DNA of 64,000 nt from the NCBI GenBank assembly GCA_963793465.1, contig CAWCAJ010000010.1:1-64000 (forward strand), given 5' to 3'. This DNA comes from CAJQPP01 sp963793465 (lineage in GTDB: Bacteria > Planctomycetota > Planctomycetia > Pirellulales > Pirellulaceae). The translations under genes were made by a program, and so were the position numbers. This document shows positions 15,464 to 24,711 of the stretch, piece by piece; within the stretch, counting starts at the first letter, position 1; every line of letters begins with the position of its first letter. The notes beneath the pieces are model-generated. The model had not been told where the DNA came from. It saw only the letters and a program-made list of their open reading frames with translations, and ran no database searches.

Positions 15464-16389
15464 ACCCCGAACGTCGTCGGCGCACGGTACAGGAAGTCCG
15501 TCGTCGTTTGGGGCCCGAACGAGTTTCAGAGCGACGCGCCTGCCGTGTGCTGGACCAGCCACGTTCTACGCAACGGTATCGAAGCCAGAGACCTTCACAG
15601 GACAAGGCCCTGCTGAAAGAGATGCGGCGAATAACAGCCAAGCATCCGCGTTATGGATGTCCGCGAGTTTATGACCAGTTGACCAAGCGAGGATGGACTG
15701 TGAATCGCAAGCGTGTTCATCGACTATGGAAGCAAGAACAGATGCAAGTCCCGAGAAAACAGTACAAACGGCGAAGGTTGCCCGGTAGTAGCGAGGGTGG
15801 CTGCATTCGCCATCGACCGGAACATAAAGATCATGTCTGGTCGTATGACTTCCTGACCGACCGGACGGAGGACGGCAGGCAACTGAAAATTCTCGCGGTG
15901 ATCGATGAGTTCACTCGCGAGAGTCTGGCACTCGAAGTTGGCCGTTCGTTTACAGCCCAAGCAGTTGTTGAGATCCTTCGATACCTGTTCGCCGTTCGTG
16001 GCAGGCCTCGATACATCCGCAGTGACAACGGCCCAGAGTTCGTCGCCCAGCGGGTTCGCAAGTGGCTCGATCAGGCGGATGTTGGACCGCTGTACATTGC
16101 CAAGGGTAGCCCTTGGGAGAACGGCTACGTCGAGTCGTTCAACGCCCGATTCAGGGATGAACTTCTTGATCGAGAATTGTTTTTAAGCGTCACCGAAGCT
16201 CAATGGGTCATCGATCGTTGGAGAAATAACTACAACCATCATCGGCCCCACAGTTCTTTGGATTACCTAACCCCCGCCGCGTATGCGGCCGGCTGTGCTA
16301 ACTCCGTTCGGCCTACGGCCTCACTCCGTCAGCACAGCCGATTAACCCAAAACTCTCTCACTTACGCTGGTACTAAGAATGGGGTATAG
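15457..16389 (+). CDS. IS3 transposase OrfB (DDE integrase)
   Basis: About 310 residues in the -1 frame relative to OrfA; the exact entry point depends on frameshifting, and TTG 15508 is the first ordinary start. HTH_21-type region (HPRYGCPRVYDQL), then an rve catalytic core with Asp in WSYDFLTDRTEDG, Asp in IRSDNGPEF and Glu in ENGYVESFNARFRDE. The C-terminal HRPHSSLDYLTP is typical of the family. The stop codon overlaps the right IS end. Confidence 0.9.
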   Translation: MVDPERRRRTVQEVRRRLGPERVSERRACRVLDQPRSTQRYRSQRPSQDKALLKEMRRITAKHPRYGCPRVYDQLTKRGWTVNRKRVHRLWKQEQMQVPRKQYKRRRLPGSSEGGCIRHRPEHKDHVWSYDFLTDRTEDGRQLKILAVIDEFTRESLALEVGRSFTAQAVVEILRYLFAVRGRPRYIRSDNGPEFVAQRVRKWLDQADVGPLYIAKGSPWENGYVESFNARFRDELLDRELFLSVTEAQWVIDRWRNNYNHHRPHSSLDYLTPAAYAAGCANSVRPTASLRQHSRLTQNSLTYAGTKNGV

Positions 16390-17459
16390 CCAGAAGAGCC
16401 CGAGAACTACGACTACCCGAAGAGCCCAGAATTCAAAAAGAAGTACGGTCCGCGCGGCGTCATTCGTTCGTTCGCCAATGAGGATGGGACACAGCGAGTT
16501 GAAGACACCGGGCCGCTGACGTTGGAACGAATGAAGACGGTCGATGAAGAATTCGTGACGGCGGCAGAGAATTTCATGGAGCGAGCCAAAGCAACTGATA
16601 CGCCTTTCTTCTGTTGGATCAATCCAAGTCGCATGCACGTGTTCACACACGTGAAAGATGAAAACCTGGGAAAGACCGGGCTTGGCGTTTACGCCGATGG
16701 TATGGTTGAACATGACGGCCATGTTGGCCAGATTTTACAGAAGCTAGATGAACTTGGTCTGACAGAAAACACAATTGTCGTTTACACGGCCGACAATGGA
16801 CCACAGATGGCGCTGTGGCCGGATTGCGGCATTTCGCCCTTCCGCGGTAGCAAAACTACCAACTGGGAAGGTGGCTGGCGCGTGCCTGCACTCATCCGCT
16901 GGCCCGGAACGGTCAAGCCAGGCACTGTTTACAAGGAGATGTTCGCGTCGGAAGATTGGCTTCCGACCTTGATGGCAGCGGCCGGACAGCCGGACATCAA
17001 AGATCGCTTGCTTGCTGGCCACGAAATTGGCGATATGACGTACAAGATCCATCTTGATGGGCACGACCAGACTGAATATCTCGCCGGAAAGGTGCCTTCA
17101 GGCGCAAGAGTTTTTTCTACTTCTCTGATGATGGTGATCTGTTGGCGCTCCGGCATGGCCGCTGGAAGGCTCACTTCATGGTTCAGAATGCAAAGAACAT
17201 GGACATGTGGCGGACTCAGTTTGAAGAACTCCGTACACCGTTGCTGTTTGATTTGGCAACTGATCCGTTTGAACGAGGAACCGATGGAACATTTTATGAT
17301 GAATGGCTGTTGCGTCGCGCATTCATTATCGTCCCGTCGCAGGACATCGTGCGTGACCTGATCGCGTCATTTGCAAAATATCCACCGCGTCAGAAGCCTG
17401 CCTCATTCAGCCTAGATGACGTGCTCGATAAACTCGCTTCGGGCGGCGAAGAGAAGTAG
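16390..17459 (+). pseudogene. Sulfatase C-terminal remnant
   Basis: Reads as the C-terminal two thirds of a type I sulfatase: PFFCWINPSRMH, VYTADNGPQMALWPDCG, PFRGSKTTNWEGGWRVPALIRW. The N-terminus with the CxPxR site is missing, replaced by the IS3 element. A frameshift near 17107 moves the last part (SDDGDLLALRHGRWKAHF onward) to another frame ending at 17459. Sulfatases are abundant in planctomycetes but unusual as integron cargo. Dead gene. Confidence 0.85.
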
Positions 17460-17540
17460 AGAGCGGTGAAGTCGTGTCCAACTCTGAGGATGTTTCCGGG
17501 GGCTTTTGGTAGGTACCACAATCCCAATCCCGCGGATAAC

Positions 17541-18444
17541 CACTAAGAATTTGACAACGCGTGAATGAAGAGCGGTGGTTGGTTTGGGTGGTTGGTTTGC
17601 TGGGCGAACGGGTCTCAATTTGAGCGGCAGAGCCGATGCTCAAATTTTCTGTTCAAGAGGCCCGGGAGCGGCAAGCTGGCCCGTTGGTTTTTGCTTCGCA
17701 GTGAACCTGGATTCCCGCAGCACCGAAGTGCAGTTGAGCGATGCCATCGTCGCTTGAGTCTGAATCCTGAACCGCAGTGCCGGTTGACTCGTTCGGTTCA
17801 CACGACTTTCGACCAGGATTGCCAGGCGAACAGGTTCGTTTTTCGTAGCGTGCACGCGATCAGCGCAGACCTCTCCCGCAAGCAGCCGGTAGCTGATTTT
17901 GAAAACGACCGATTGTTCGACCTGAATCAATCGCATGGTGGTCCTCGTTGGGTCAGCGACTTCGACCAGACCAAGCGGTGATCCGGGTGGGTCATCCCGA
18001 TCAACTCCAGCTCACCGCCGCAATGGTCACATTTGGGTGGCTTGGGCTGCGGAGGTGGCGGCTGAAACCGACCGCTGGCGAGCCAATACGTCCAACCGAG
18101 CGATCGCCAGATCAGCCAGCGAACGTCCTCCCACTGCAACTTGTTGTTGGGACTCATGAACCCGCGGAGGTCTGACTCGTCGATCATGTGCGGCGATTGC
18201 TGGCAGAAGTCCGCCAGTTTCCGAACGGCCCGCACGTAGCCGTAGACGGTCCGCCTGGCCTTGCCGGCCAGTTGCAGATCTTCGATCAGCTGGCGATACC
18301 ATTTTCCTTTGAAGTGATCGCTGGGCGCTGGTAGATTGTTGTAAGTTGGCATGCGGGTCCCTTTGAGAAACAGGTTTCAAAAGGAAATCATGCCTCACGT
18401 TTTTCACGTTCGAGAAACTACGCCGCGCAGCGGCTTTCTTGAAC
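17541..18444 (-). mobile_element. IS91-like mini-element, copy 1
   Basis: 904 bp, starting CACTAAGAATTTGACA and ending GCGGCTTTCTTGAAC. It is repeated with only a handful of substitutions and no indels at 22095-22998. Both copies sit between the AAC of an attC R'' box and AAG. The single minus-strand gene looks like an internal deletion joining the N-terminus of a tyrosine recombinase to the C-terminus of an IS91-type transposase, so the element is non-autonomous. No terminal inverted repeat or target duplication is evident, which fits IS91-type rolling-circle transposition. The adjacent CAAG/GAAC tetramers recall IS91 targets. Confidence 0.72.
17927..18352 (-). pseudogene. Fused recombinase/transposase remnant, copy 1
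   Basis: 141 residues, ATG 18352. Residues 1-70 look like the SAM-like N-terminal domain of a tyrosine recombinase (RTVYGYVRAVRKLADF). The rest (WRSLGWTYWLASGRF, then CDHCGGELELIG) looks like the end of an IS91-family transposase. Catalytic parts of both are missing. Copy 2 at 22481-22906 has the same protein sequence. Confidence 0.7.
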
Positions 18445-18518
18445 AAGCGGATGAACCGAAGCCGGTACAGCGTTCTCGTTTTCTTGCATGTCTTTTCTCC
18501 GCTCGGTTATCCTGACCG

Positions 18519-18878
18519 TTAGGTGGATGCTGGTCGCCAGTTGTCGCTGTACTTCTCACACTCGTATTCACCCGGCTCAAATGTTCCAGCCGCCAACACG
18601 ACGGACAATGCCACTGGCAATTCTTGCTCAAATAGCTCCGTCATCTTTTCGCGTGTCCCCGGCGGCCAATGTTCCTCGCCGTCATCTGTCGGCACTGGCT
18701 CGATGCCGAGAATCTTCGCCATGTCGCCCACTAAATCGCCGTTCCCAAATGGACGCTTGCAATCGAGCCCAACGTAGCCCCATTCACAATGACCGCTGTA
18801 ATTGACGTTTGATCGTCGCAACAACTTGACGTGATCCTCTGTCAGCGTGAACCGCTGCAAACCTAAAACTGAATTCAT
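18519..18878 (-). CDS. Hypothetical protein in reversed cassette
   Basis: 119 residues on the minus strand from ATG 18878 (AGGTGG upstream on that strand); an upstream ATG at 18899 would overlap attC 22. The TAA stop is the TTA in R' of attC 21. No signal peptide; contains HCEWGYVGLDCKRPFGNGD and EHWPPGTREKMTELF. No family recognised. Confidence 0.7.
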   Translation of the reverse strand: MNSVLGLQRFTLTEDHVKLLRRSNVNYSGHCEWGYVGLDCKRPFGNGDLVGDMAKILGIEPVPTDDGEEHWPPGTREKMTELFEQELPVALSVVLAAGTFEPGEYECEKYSDNWRPAST

Positions 18879-18884
18879 CGCACC

Positions 18885-18975
18885 ACCTAACAATGCCATG
18901 CACTCGGAGCACGCGAGCTGGGTTTTCTCAAATGGAAGCCGTTCACCGCGTGCCCGGTGATGGCTGACGTTCGGT
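18885..18975 (+). other. attC site 22
   Basis: R'' ACCTAAC 18885-18891, R' GTTCGGT 18969-18975. Arms GCACTCGGAGCACGCG and CGCGTGCCCGGTG. 91 bp. Confidence 0.9.
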
Positions 18976-18998
18976 CTTTCAGTTTTAGGAGATTCGCG

Positions 18999-19886
18999 AT
19001 GAACAGGTGTTGTTCGTTTTTCTTTCGCTCAAGTCTGTGGTTCGGCATTGTTGGCGCATTGGCCCTTCAAAGTATCGCCACGGTTTGCTTTTCGCAGGTG
19101 CCGGTTGCAGACGGAGGTGGAGGTGGCGGCGGAACGAATCCTCCGCCTCTTACGTTGACACTTGACGCGTCACCAAATCCGGTGCTCGTAGGCAAAACGG
19201 TGACGGTGGTTGCGACCGCTGGCGGTGGCACTCCACCTTACGAATATGGCTGGTTCCACGCTTGCGAAGGTGAGCCGGTCGGCCCGTTGGCACCTTCTCC
19301 ACGCACGGACATTGGACAACCCATGGTGTATCAGTTTTGCGCAGGAGTGGTTGGCAATATTGTCGTGCATTGCACCGTTACTGATTCTGCGGGAGCATCA
19401 AAAGATGCCCAAGCCACCGTGCAGGTCCTGGCACCAGATCGTCTCGAGATTGCCGTCGGCTCCGTCGACTCTAATCCAAGGCTAGGCCCGACAACTGTTA
19501 TGACGGGCGTTCACAAATTCGTTCTCAAACGCGGAAACGAAGAAGTGGGTGGGTGCCTTGTGGCTCCCTGCGGTGAAAAACTGTGGCCCATCGGTCAGCC
19601 GGAACCGGATGACTGGATGATGACGGACGGGACTGAACCAGGCCACAATCCTCCGTTTTATTTTCAATCCCCCTACATTTACGACACGCGGTTTTGGGTC
19701 TCGCCCGATACTGAGTGGAACAATACGCCGATTGGTGGGATTCTTTGGCAGACTTACCAGCGAGTCAAAGTCGATGTTCCCCAATGCGAAGGTGATCCAA
19801 TTGAGGTGGAATCGGAACGATTGCTCTTCCAGGTAATCAAGATCTCGGATACGCGAGTCAGGTTTTTAGTGACAGTTGCCAATTAA
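18999..19886 (+). CDS. Exported Ig-like/PKD-like protein
   Basis: 295 residues, ATG 18999 with AGGAG at 18987-18991. Signal peptide ends near CFS-Q. A Gly-rich linker (VADGGGGGGGTNPPP) is followed by one Ig/PKD-like domain (NPVLVGKTVTVVATAGGGTP ... VTDSAGASKD). The C-terminal half is a second beta domain of unknown type with several cysteines. First of three exported proteins in one cassette. Confidence 0.75.
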   Translation: MNRCCSFFFRSSLWFGIVGALALQSIATVCFSQVPVADGGGGGGGTNPPPLTLTLDASPNPVLVGKTVTVVATAGGGTPPYEYGWFHACEGEPVGPLAPSPRTDIGQPMVYQFCAGVVGNIVVHCTVTDSAGASKDAQATVQVLAPDRLEIAVGSVDSNPRLGPTTVMTGVHKFVLKRGNEEVGGCLVAPCGEKLWPIGQPEPDDWMMTDGTEPGHNPPFYFQSPYIYDTRFWVSPDTEWNNTPIGGILWQTYQRVKVDVPQCEGDPIEVESERLLFQVIKISDTRVRFLVTVAN

Positions 19887-19900
19887 GAACAGGGAAAACA

Positions 19901-20476
19901 ATGAAGACTTTAACTAACATGCTATCGGGCTTTGTAACTAGGGGAGTGCTTTTACTCCATGCTATTTTCTTTTCGGCTGAAGCGAATTCGCAGGAGTTGC
20001 CAGAATTGATTGAGAAATGGCGGACCCACTCGACGATTGTTGCGTTGGATGCGAACGATGCGACCAAAGAAAGCCACTTATCTGTTGCACTTGATCAGGA
20101 CGGTATTTCTGTCACTTTTTTGCCTCATCCTGATCAAACGGACGACAAGGTGGTAACGTCGATTCACGCGCCAGTCTTAAATCTGCCGGGTGGTCTACGA
20201 TCGTTGCGCCCACTACTGGAGGTTAACCAAAGGCGATTTGACGACATGATGACGCAGCGCGGATTAAAAACGGAACGACTCCCGAATAATTTGAGCATTC
20301 GTATCCAGATCGTTCACGCATATTTGGACGCAGATGGTACCATTTTCTTCGAGGCGCGAGTGGAATTCACTCGCGGTAGCGCAATCGTTGCTTCCGCTGA
20401 TTTTGAGTTGTGGAAATATAGCAACGGTAAATTTCATCTACTCCGCTTCCCAACCAAATGGTCCCAAGGCGGTTGA
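19901..20476 (+). CDS. Exported protein of unknown function
   Basis: 191 residues, ATG 19901, 14 bp after the previous gene. Signal peptide (GVLLLHAIFFSAEANSQ). Mixed alpha/beta; contains SIRIQIVHAYLDADGTIFF. No family recognised. Its end overlaps the reading region before the next gene, so the three genes are probably co-translated. Confidence 0.7.
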   Translation: MKTLTNMLSGFVTRGVLLLHAIFFSAEANSQELPELIEKWRTHSTIVALDANDATKESHLSVALDQDGISVTFLPHPDQTDDKVVTSIHAPVLNLPGGLRSLRPLLEVNQRRFDDMMTQRGLKTERLPNNLSIRIQIVHAYLDADGTIFFEARVEFTRGSAIVASADFELWKYSNGKFHLLRFPTKWSQGG

Positions 20477-20511
20477 TTCTCAAATCAGACGACTTTTACG
20501 GAAAGTGTATT

Positions 20512-21381
20512 ATGAACTTCACGACCGAAACAGCATCAAAAGGCGTTGCGCTATTTTCTTGGGTGTTAGTCACTTTTGCTTGTTCCCTTTGGCTGCTTTT
20601 ACCTCCGAAGGCCTGTGGCCAGCAAGAACATACTCCAGAGGATGCGGCTAAGTACAAGGTGAACGAACACGATTGGACGATCGAGCTTACGACCAAGAAC
20701 GGTTTTGTTCATGGTTTTGCCGTCGTACCCGTCATGTTAGGAAGACTTTTCGACGCCAAGCAAGCCGACCAACTCGCCTTGGTCGACTCGCAACGGGAAT
20801 CTTTTGAAAAATTGGCGAAGGACGCCATGCAACAGGCAGTTCGGAGGGTAGAGGATTGGGTGTCAAACAACGACGAAGACGAATCGTCGTTGGCCGACCT
20901 CGAAGAAGCGATAGCAAGTATTAGTGAAGAATGCGGTAAGAGAATCCGGGACGAAATTTTGCTGCCGCACCAGCTGAATTTGCTAGATCGCTATCCAATT
21001 TATCTGATGACCCTTCGTAACGGTGTGTTTCGAATGTTGGCATACGGGCCACTCGGAGATTCTGTCGAGCTCAGCGACGAGCAACGCAGACAACTCGAAG
21101 AAAAAGCAGATAAGATGAGACAAAAGATCATCCAGACTGTTATTGAGCTCGAAGACGAACTACATCGGGAGCTAACAAGTGTTCTCGACCCGAAGCAACG
21201 TAAGGTAGTTGATGCGATGCGGACGGATTTTGTGCGAAGGCAAAACTACAATTTGAACAATCTGATTCAGCAGTTAGACCGGTCAACCATCGGCTCATGC
21301 GCTGGATGCGACGCTTCGAAGGTCGTGCTACCCATTCCGGAGGCCAACGACGCGGAAATGCGCTCTGTATTGGAAAAGTGA
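20512..21381 (+). CDS. Exported helical protein
   Basis: 289 residues from ATG 20512; a GTG at 20458 in frame would overlap the previous gene. Signal peptide around FACSLWLLLPPKACGQ. Mostly helical, with ELSDEQRRQLEEKADKMRQK and LTSVLDPKQRKVVDAM, similar in style to planctomycete periplasmic LTxxQ/Spy-like helical proteins. A CAGC pair lies near the end. Third gene of the cassette closed by attC 23. Confidence 0.72.
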   Translation: MNFTTETASKGVALFSWVLVTFACSLWLLLPPKACGQQEHTPEDAAKYKVNEHDWTIELTTKNGFVHGFAVVPVMLGRLFDAKQADQLALVDSQRESFEKLAKDAMQQAVRRVEDWVSNNDEDESSLADLEEAIASISEECGKRIRDEILLPHQLNLLDRYPIYLMTLRNGVFRMLAYGPLGDSVELSDEQRRQLEEKADKMRQKIIQTVIELEDELHRELTSVLDPKQRKVVDAMRTDFVRRQNYNLNNLIQQLDRSTIGSCAGCDASKVVLPIPEANDAEMRSVLEK

Positions 21382-21419
21382 TTAGTGCTGCATTTCGTCG
21401 GCGTTTCCAGAACAACTCG

Positions 21420-21511
21420 ACCGAACAAATCGGTGCACCCAAGCCGCGATTGGTGAGCCTTTTGCCAGTGGAAAATCGCTAATCGCGGCTGGGTGACCTC
21501 AATCGTTATCC
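21420..21511 (+). other. attC site 23
   Basis: R'' ACCGAAC 21420-21426, R' GTTATCC 21505-21511. Arms CACCCAAGCCGCGATT and AATCGCGGCTGGGTG, a long perfect stem. 92 bp. Confidence 0.93.
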
Positions 21512-21531
21512 TCTTCGATTGTAGGACGCAT

Positions 21532-22065
21532 ATGATTCGTAGTATTCTCATTTGTTTTGTTGCATTGGCACTCTTGCCTTTGGCGTGTTACGGTCAGTCG
21601 AATGAATCCACTATTGACGGACTGGACTGGCATGCTGTGGTAGTTGGTGGCACCAGTGCCGAGTTTATCTTTCCCTTAACAGGCCGCGCGAAATATTCCT
21701 GGCATAATGAAGAGACGCCCGAGAATCAGCTTGAATACGGTTGGACAGTCGACGTTGTTGATGACGGCCGTGGCTATCAATTCGGTGCTTCGTTGTTTCA
21801 TTATTCCGAGGCTGCCAATGGCTCAGGCACATTGGCCGAATTAATGGAGGTTTGTCAGCACGATCTTTGGAGGGTTTCGAAGGATAGCGGAGACAATATT
21901 GGCAGCTTCGGGAGAACGGACGTTGTTGATCGCCGAGTGCGATTCAGAATAGAAAAAGAAATGGTCGAGAAAATATTTGCAGGAAAGCCAGAGCATGTTC
22001 GCATGACAGTCGTTATGCCGGACTGCTCAGTTAACAAAAAGGTTGTAGTTACCTATAAGAAATAG
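21532..22065 (+). CDS. Exported protein of unknown function
   Basis: 177 residues, ATG 21532 with AGGA at 21523-21526. Signal peptide (LICFVALALLPLACYGQ; the C could be a lipobox cysteine). Mixed beta pattern, ends MPDCSVNKKVVVTYKK. No family recognised. Single gene in its cassette. Confidence 0.72.
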   Translation: MIRSILICFVALALLPLACYGQSNESTIDGLDWHAVVVGGTSAEFIFPLTGRAKYSWHNEETPENQLEYGWTVDVVDDGRGYQFGASLFHYSEAANGSGTLAELMEVCQHDLWRVSKDSGDNIGSFGRTDVVDRRVRFRIEKEMVEKIFAGKPEHVRMTVVMPDCSVNKKVVVTYKK

Positions 22066-22094
22066 TTTGACCTCCATGCCTCGTGGAGGATAAC

Positions 22095-22998
22095 CACTAA
22101 GAATTTGACATCGCGTGAATGAAGAGCGGTGGTTGGTTTGGGTGGTTGGTTTGCTGGGCGAACGGGTCTTAATTTGAGCGGCAGAGCCGATGCTCAAATT
22201 TTCTGTTCAAGAGGCCCGGGAGCGGCAAGCTGGCCCGTTGGTTTTTGCTTCGCAGTGAACCTGGATTCCCGCAGCACCGAAGTGCAGTTGAGCGATGCCA
22301 TCGTCGCTTGAGTCTGAATCCTGAACCGCAGTGCCGGTTGACTCGTTCGGTTCACACGACTTTCGACCAAGTTTGCCAGGCGAACAGGTTCGTTTTTCGT
22401 AGCGTGCACGCGATCAGCGCAGACCTCTCCCGCAAGCAGCCGGTAGCTGATTTTGAAAACGACCGATTGTTCGACCTGAATCAATCGCATGGTGGTCCTC
22501 GTTGGGTCAGCGACTTCGACCAGACCAAGCGGTGATCCGGGTGGGTCATCCCGATCAACTCCAGCTCACCGCCGCAATGGTCACATTTGGGTGGCTTGGG
22601 CTGCGGAGGTGGCGGCTGAAACCGACCGCTGGCGAGCCAATACGTCCAACCGAGCGATCGCCAGATCAGCCAGCGAACGTCCTCCCACTGCAACTTGTTG
22701 TTGGGACTCATGAACCCGCGGAGGTCTGACTCGTCGATCATGTGCGGCGATTGCTGGCAGAAGTCCGCCAGTTTCCGAACGGCCCGCACGTAGCCGTAGA
22801 CGGTCCGCCTGGCCTTGCCGGCCAGTTGCAGATCTTCGATCAGCTGGCGATACCATTTTCCTTTGAAGTGATCGCTGGGCGCTGGTAGATTGTTGTAAGT
22901 TGGCATGCGGGTCCCTTTGAGAAACAGGTTTCAAAAGGAAATCATGCCTCACGTTTTTCACGTTCGAGAAACTACGCCGCGCAGCGGCTTTCTTGAAC
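22095..22998 (-). mobile_element. IS91-like mini-element, copy 2
   Basis: Same length and sequence as copy 1 at a fixed offset of 4554 bp, with only a few substitutions (for example near 22110, 22169 and 22371). Same orientation and same target point in attC. Confidence 0.75.
22481..22906 (-). pseudogene. Fused recombinase/transposase remnant, copy 2
   Basis: 141 residues, the same protein as at 17927-18352: recombinase SAM-like start joined to an IS91-type transposase end with CDHCGG. No catalytic residues. Confidence 0.7.
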
Positions 22999-23102
22999 AA
23001 GACGTTGGACCGGAGCGATAACAAGTCGGGCGTTAGCTTCGCTCATCAACAGTGAATCATCGCCCGGTCAACTCAACCGTTATCCAGACTGAACGAACCG
23101 GA

Positions 23103-23480
23103 ATGGACATTTCTGAATCAATCGACGTTGACTGCAAGGAACATGGCGTCAAGACGCTTCAATATTCGACAGCGAATTGCAGCGCGGCAAATATTGGACG
23201 CCTCAGGGCAAAACTTGAAACATGCTGGCCGGAGTACTGGCAATCTTTACTCCGTGTTACTGGTGAAATGGCAAAAGACGTGCAAGGGGTCTATGATTTT
23301 GACGCGTCGTTTGAATCCCACAAATTCGAAATTGAGATTTACGACTTCGATTTTTCACCCGGAGTAGAATACCTGTCATTTAGGGTCGAATTCCACGATT
23401 CAGATTCACAAGTAATGTGCCCGGTATTTGACACTTCATTTCATGGCTTTGAGGTTAATCACACTCAACCGGTATTCTGA
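23103..23480 (+). CDS. Hypothetical protein
   Basis: 125 residues from ATG 23103, chosen because it lies just after R' of attC 24; ATG/GTG codons further upstream fall in the attC. Acidic and aromatic (FEIEIYDFDFSPGVEYLSF), no signal peptide. No family recognised; composition is compatible with an immunity-type protein. Confidence 0.65.
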   Translation: MDISESIDVDCKEHGVKTLQYSTANCSAANIGRLRAKLETCWPEYWQSLLRVTGEMAKDVQGVYDFDASFESHKFEIEIYDFDFSPGVEYLSFRVEFHDSDSQVMCPVFDTSFHGFEVNHTQPVF

Positions 23481-23572
23481 TTTTCTTTGCAAAATATTCG
23501 GTTTCGTGTATCTTCAGCTATAGAATACGCGAAACGCGTTGTCCCGTTGTCTGGATAACAAGACGTTCCTGA

Positions 23573-24711
23573 AACATTAGTCAAGTGTTTTTTTGGTTTC
23601 CATCTGAGGATTGCGTACGGGTAGCGCAAGAGTATTCTTCCCTTTCCTTGATTCCATGGTTGTTGGGTTGAGTCGTTGTTCAGTCGGTAGTGAATTCAGA
23701 GTCTTGTCGGCGGGATTGTGCGTCGTTCTTTGCGATGCGAGCGCTCCCAAAACGTTCCTTCGTGGGTCCGGCGCAACTGGGTAATTCAAGCTGGCCCTCT
23801 GTCGGCAGGCGACAGACACTTACCTAGTATTGCGACTTTCCTGCATCCCAGGGTGCACTAATCAATGTACCGTCTTGCCTGGCCACCTGGTGGCGACCGG
23901 GAATCCACGCATTGTTCCGTGCCTGCCTTGGGAGCAAGGGACCAAGGCCAGCGGAGCTGGCCCCAATCGAGCTTTCACTTTCGTCGGATCATGTTGTTGT
24001 GGTTCTCCTGGATTGCGATTGACTACGCCGGCTTGCATCAATCGATCAGGTTTGTAGACCAATACCGAGCGAGCGAACCTCGGCCCAGGTCTTTCGTTTG
24101 GTCAGCATGTGCCAGATGATCGTCGCCATGCGACGCATCACGGCCACCCGAGCGATCTTCGAGCCTCTTTTGCGTTTGAGTTTTTTGAACCACGCTCGCA
24201 TGGCCGGGTCAGTTCGCAGAATGTGCTTGCTGGCCTGGCCCAGCACCCACCGCGTCATCGAACTGCCGGCCTTGGTGATGCGGCCCAGCCGGTCCTTCTT
24301 CTCGCCACTATTGCGACACCCGGGAGTCAGGCCGAAGTAGTTGGCCAGGGCTCGCGGTCGTTTGGATCTTTCAATAAAGCCACAGACTTCCACGATCGCC
24401 CAAAACCCACAGCCACTGGCGGCACAACAAGCCGTCAATTCCTCGAAGAACCGAATGACTTTGGCGGGCCGTGTACTGACTTGCTTGCGTAACAGGACAT
24501 CTCCATTTTGATCCCGCAAGTTGACGGTCAATTGTCTGGCATGTTGGTCGATTCCAAGGTAAAGTATTTTTGGTTCTCCAATTGGGTTCAATACAAGGGT
24601 TCAATACAATTTGAGCGGTCGCTAGTCGACAGGCTCGTGAAATGGCATCCACTCCAATGGATACCTCCTTGATTGGAGAACCTTTTTTCAAACTCGCAAT
24701 GTTTCAAACCT
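23573..24711 (-). mobile_element. IS110-family element remnant
   Basis: Holds a shortened minus-strand transposase (24046-24591) and a 470-bp stretch without a gene (23573-24045). IS110-type elements have long non-coding ends that can encode a bridge RNA, so this stretch may be such an end, but I cannot confirm it. Ends not defined. Some IS1111-type relatives are known to target attC sites. Confidence 0.6.
24046..24591 (-). pseudogene. Internally deleted IS110-family transposase
   Basis: About 181 residues from TTG 24591. N-terminal DEDD-type start (YLGIDQHARQLTVNL), FWAIVEVCGF, then a jump straight into the C-terminal Transposase_20 domain (RALANYFGLTPGCRNSGEKK, RWVLGQASKHIL). Full-length relatives have roughly twice the length. 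The middle of the catalytic domain is missing, so it should be inactive. Confidence 0.8.

Larger units (their letters stand above)
15117..16389 (+). mobile_element. IS3-family insertion sequence
   Basis: Terminal inverted repeats are visible: left TATCCCC...AGTGCCATGAAAAGTGAGAGA and, reversed, right TATACCCC...AGTACCAGCGTAAGTGAGAGA. Two overlapping-frame genes lie inside, as in IS3 elements. I see no clear target duplication: the left flank is attC and the right flank is sulfatase coding sequence, which points to a deletion next to the element. Apparently complete. Confidence 0.88.
17534..18524 (+). other. attC site 21, split by IS91-like mini-element
   Basis: R'' GGATAAC at 17534-17540 is separated by 904 bp from the rest, which resumes at 18445 with AAGCGGATGAACCGAAGCCG and ends with CGCTCGGTTATCC and R' GTTAGGT 18518-18524. 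Joining the two parts rebuilds a normal attC of about 87 bp. Confidence 0.88.
22088..23085 (+). other. attC site 24, split by IS91-like mini-element
   Basis: R'' GGATAAC 22088-22094, then 904 bp of inserted element, then AAGACGTTGGACCGGAGCG from 22999 and R' GTTATCC 23079-23085 after CGCCCGGTC. The insertion point within R'' is the same as in attC 21. Confidence 0.88.

Noticed and set aside
17575..17930. Open frames in the left part of the 904-bp element
   Set aside because: Codon use and lack of any motif suggest non-coding element DNA; the same frames appear in copy 2 simply because the DNA is repeated.
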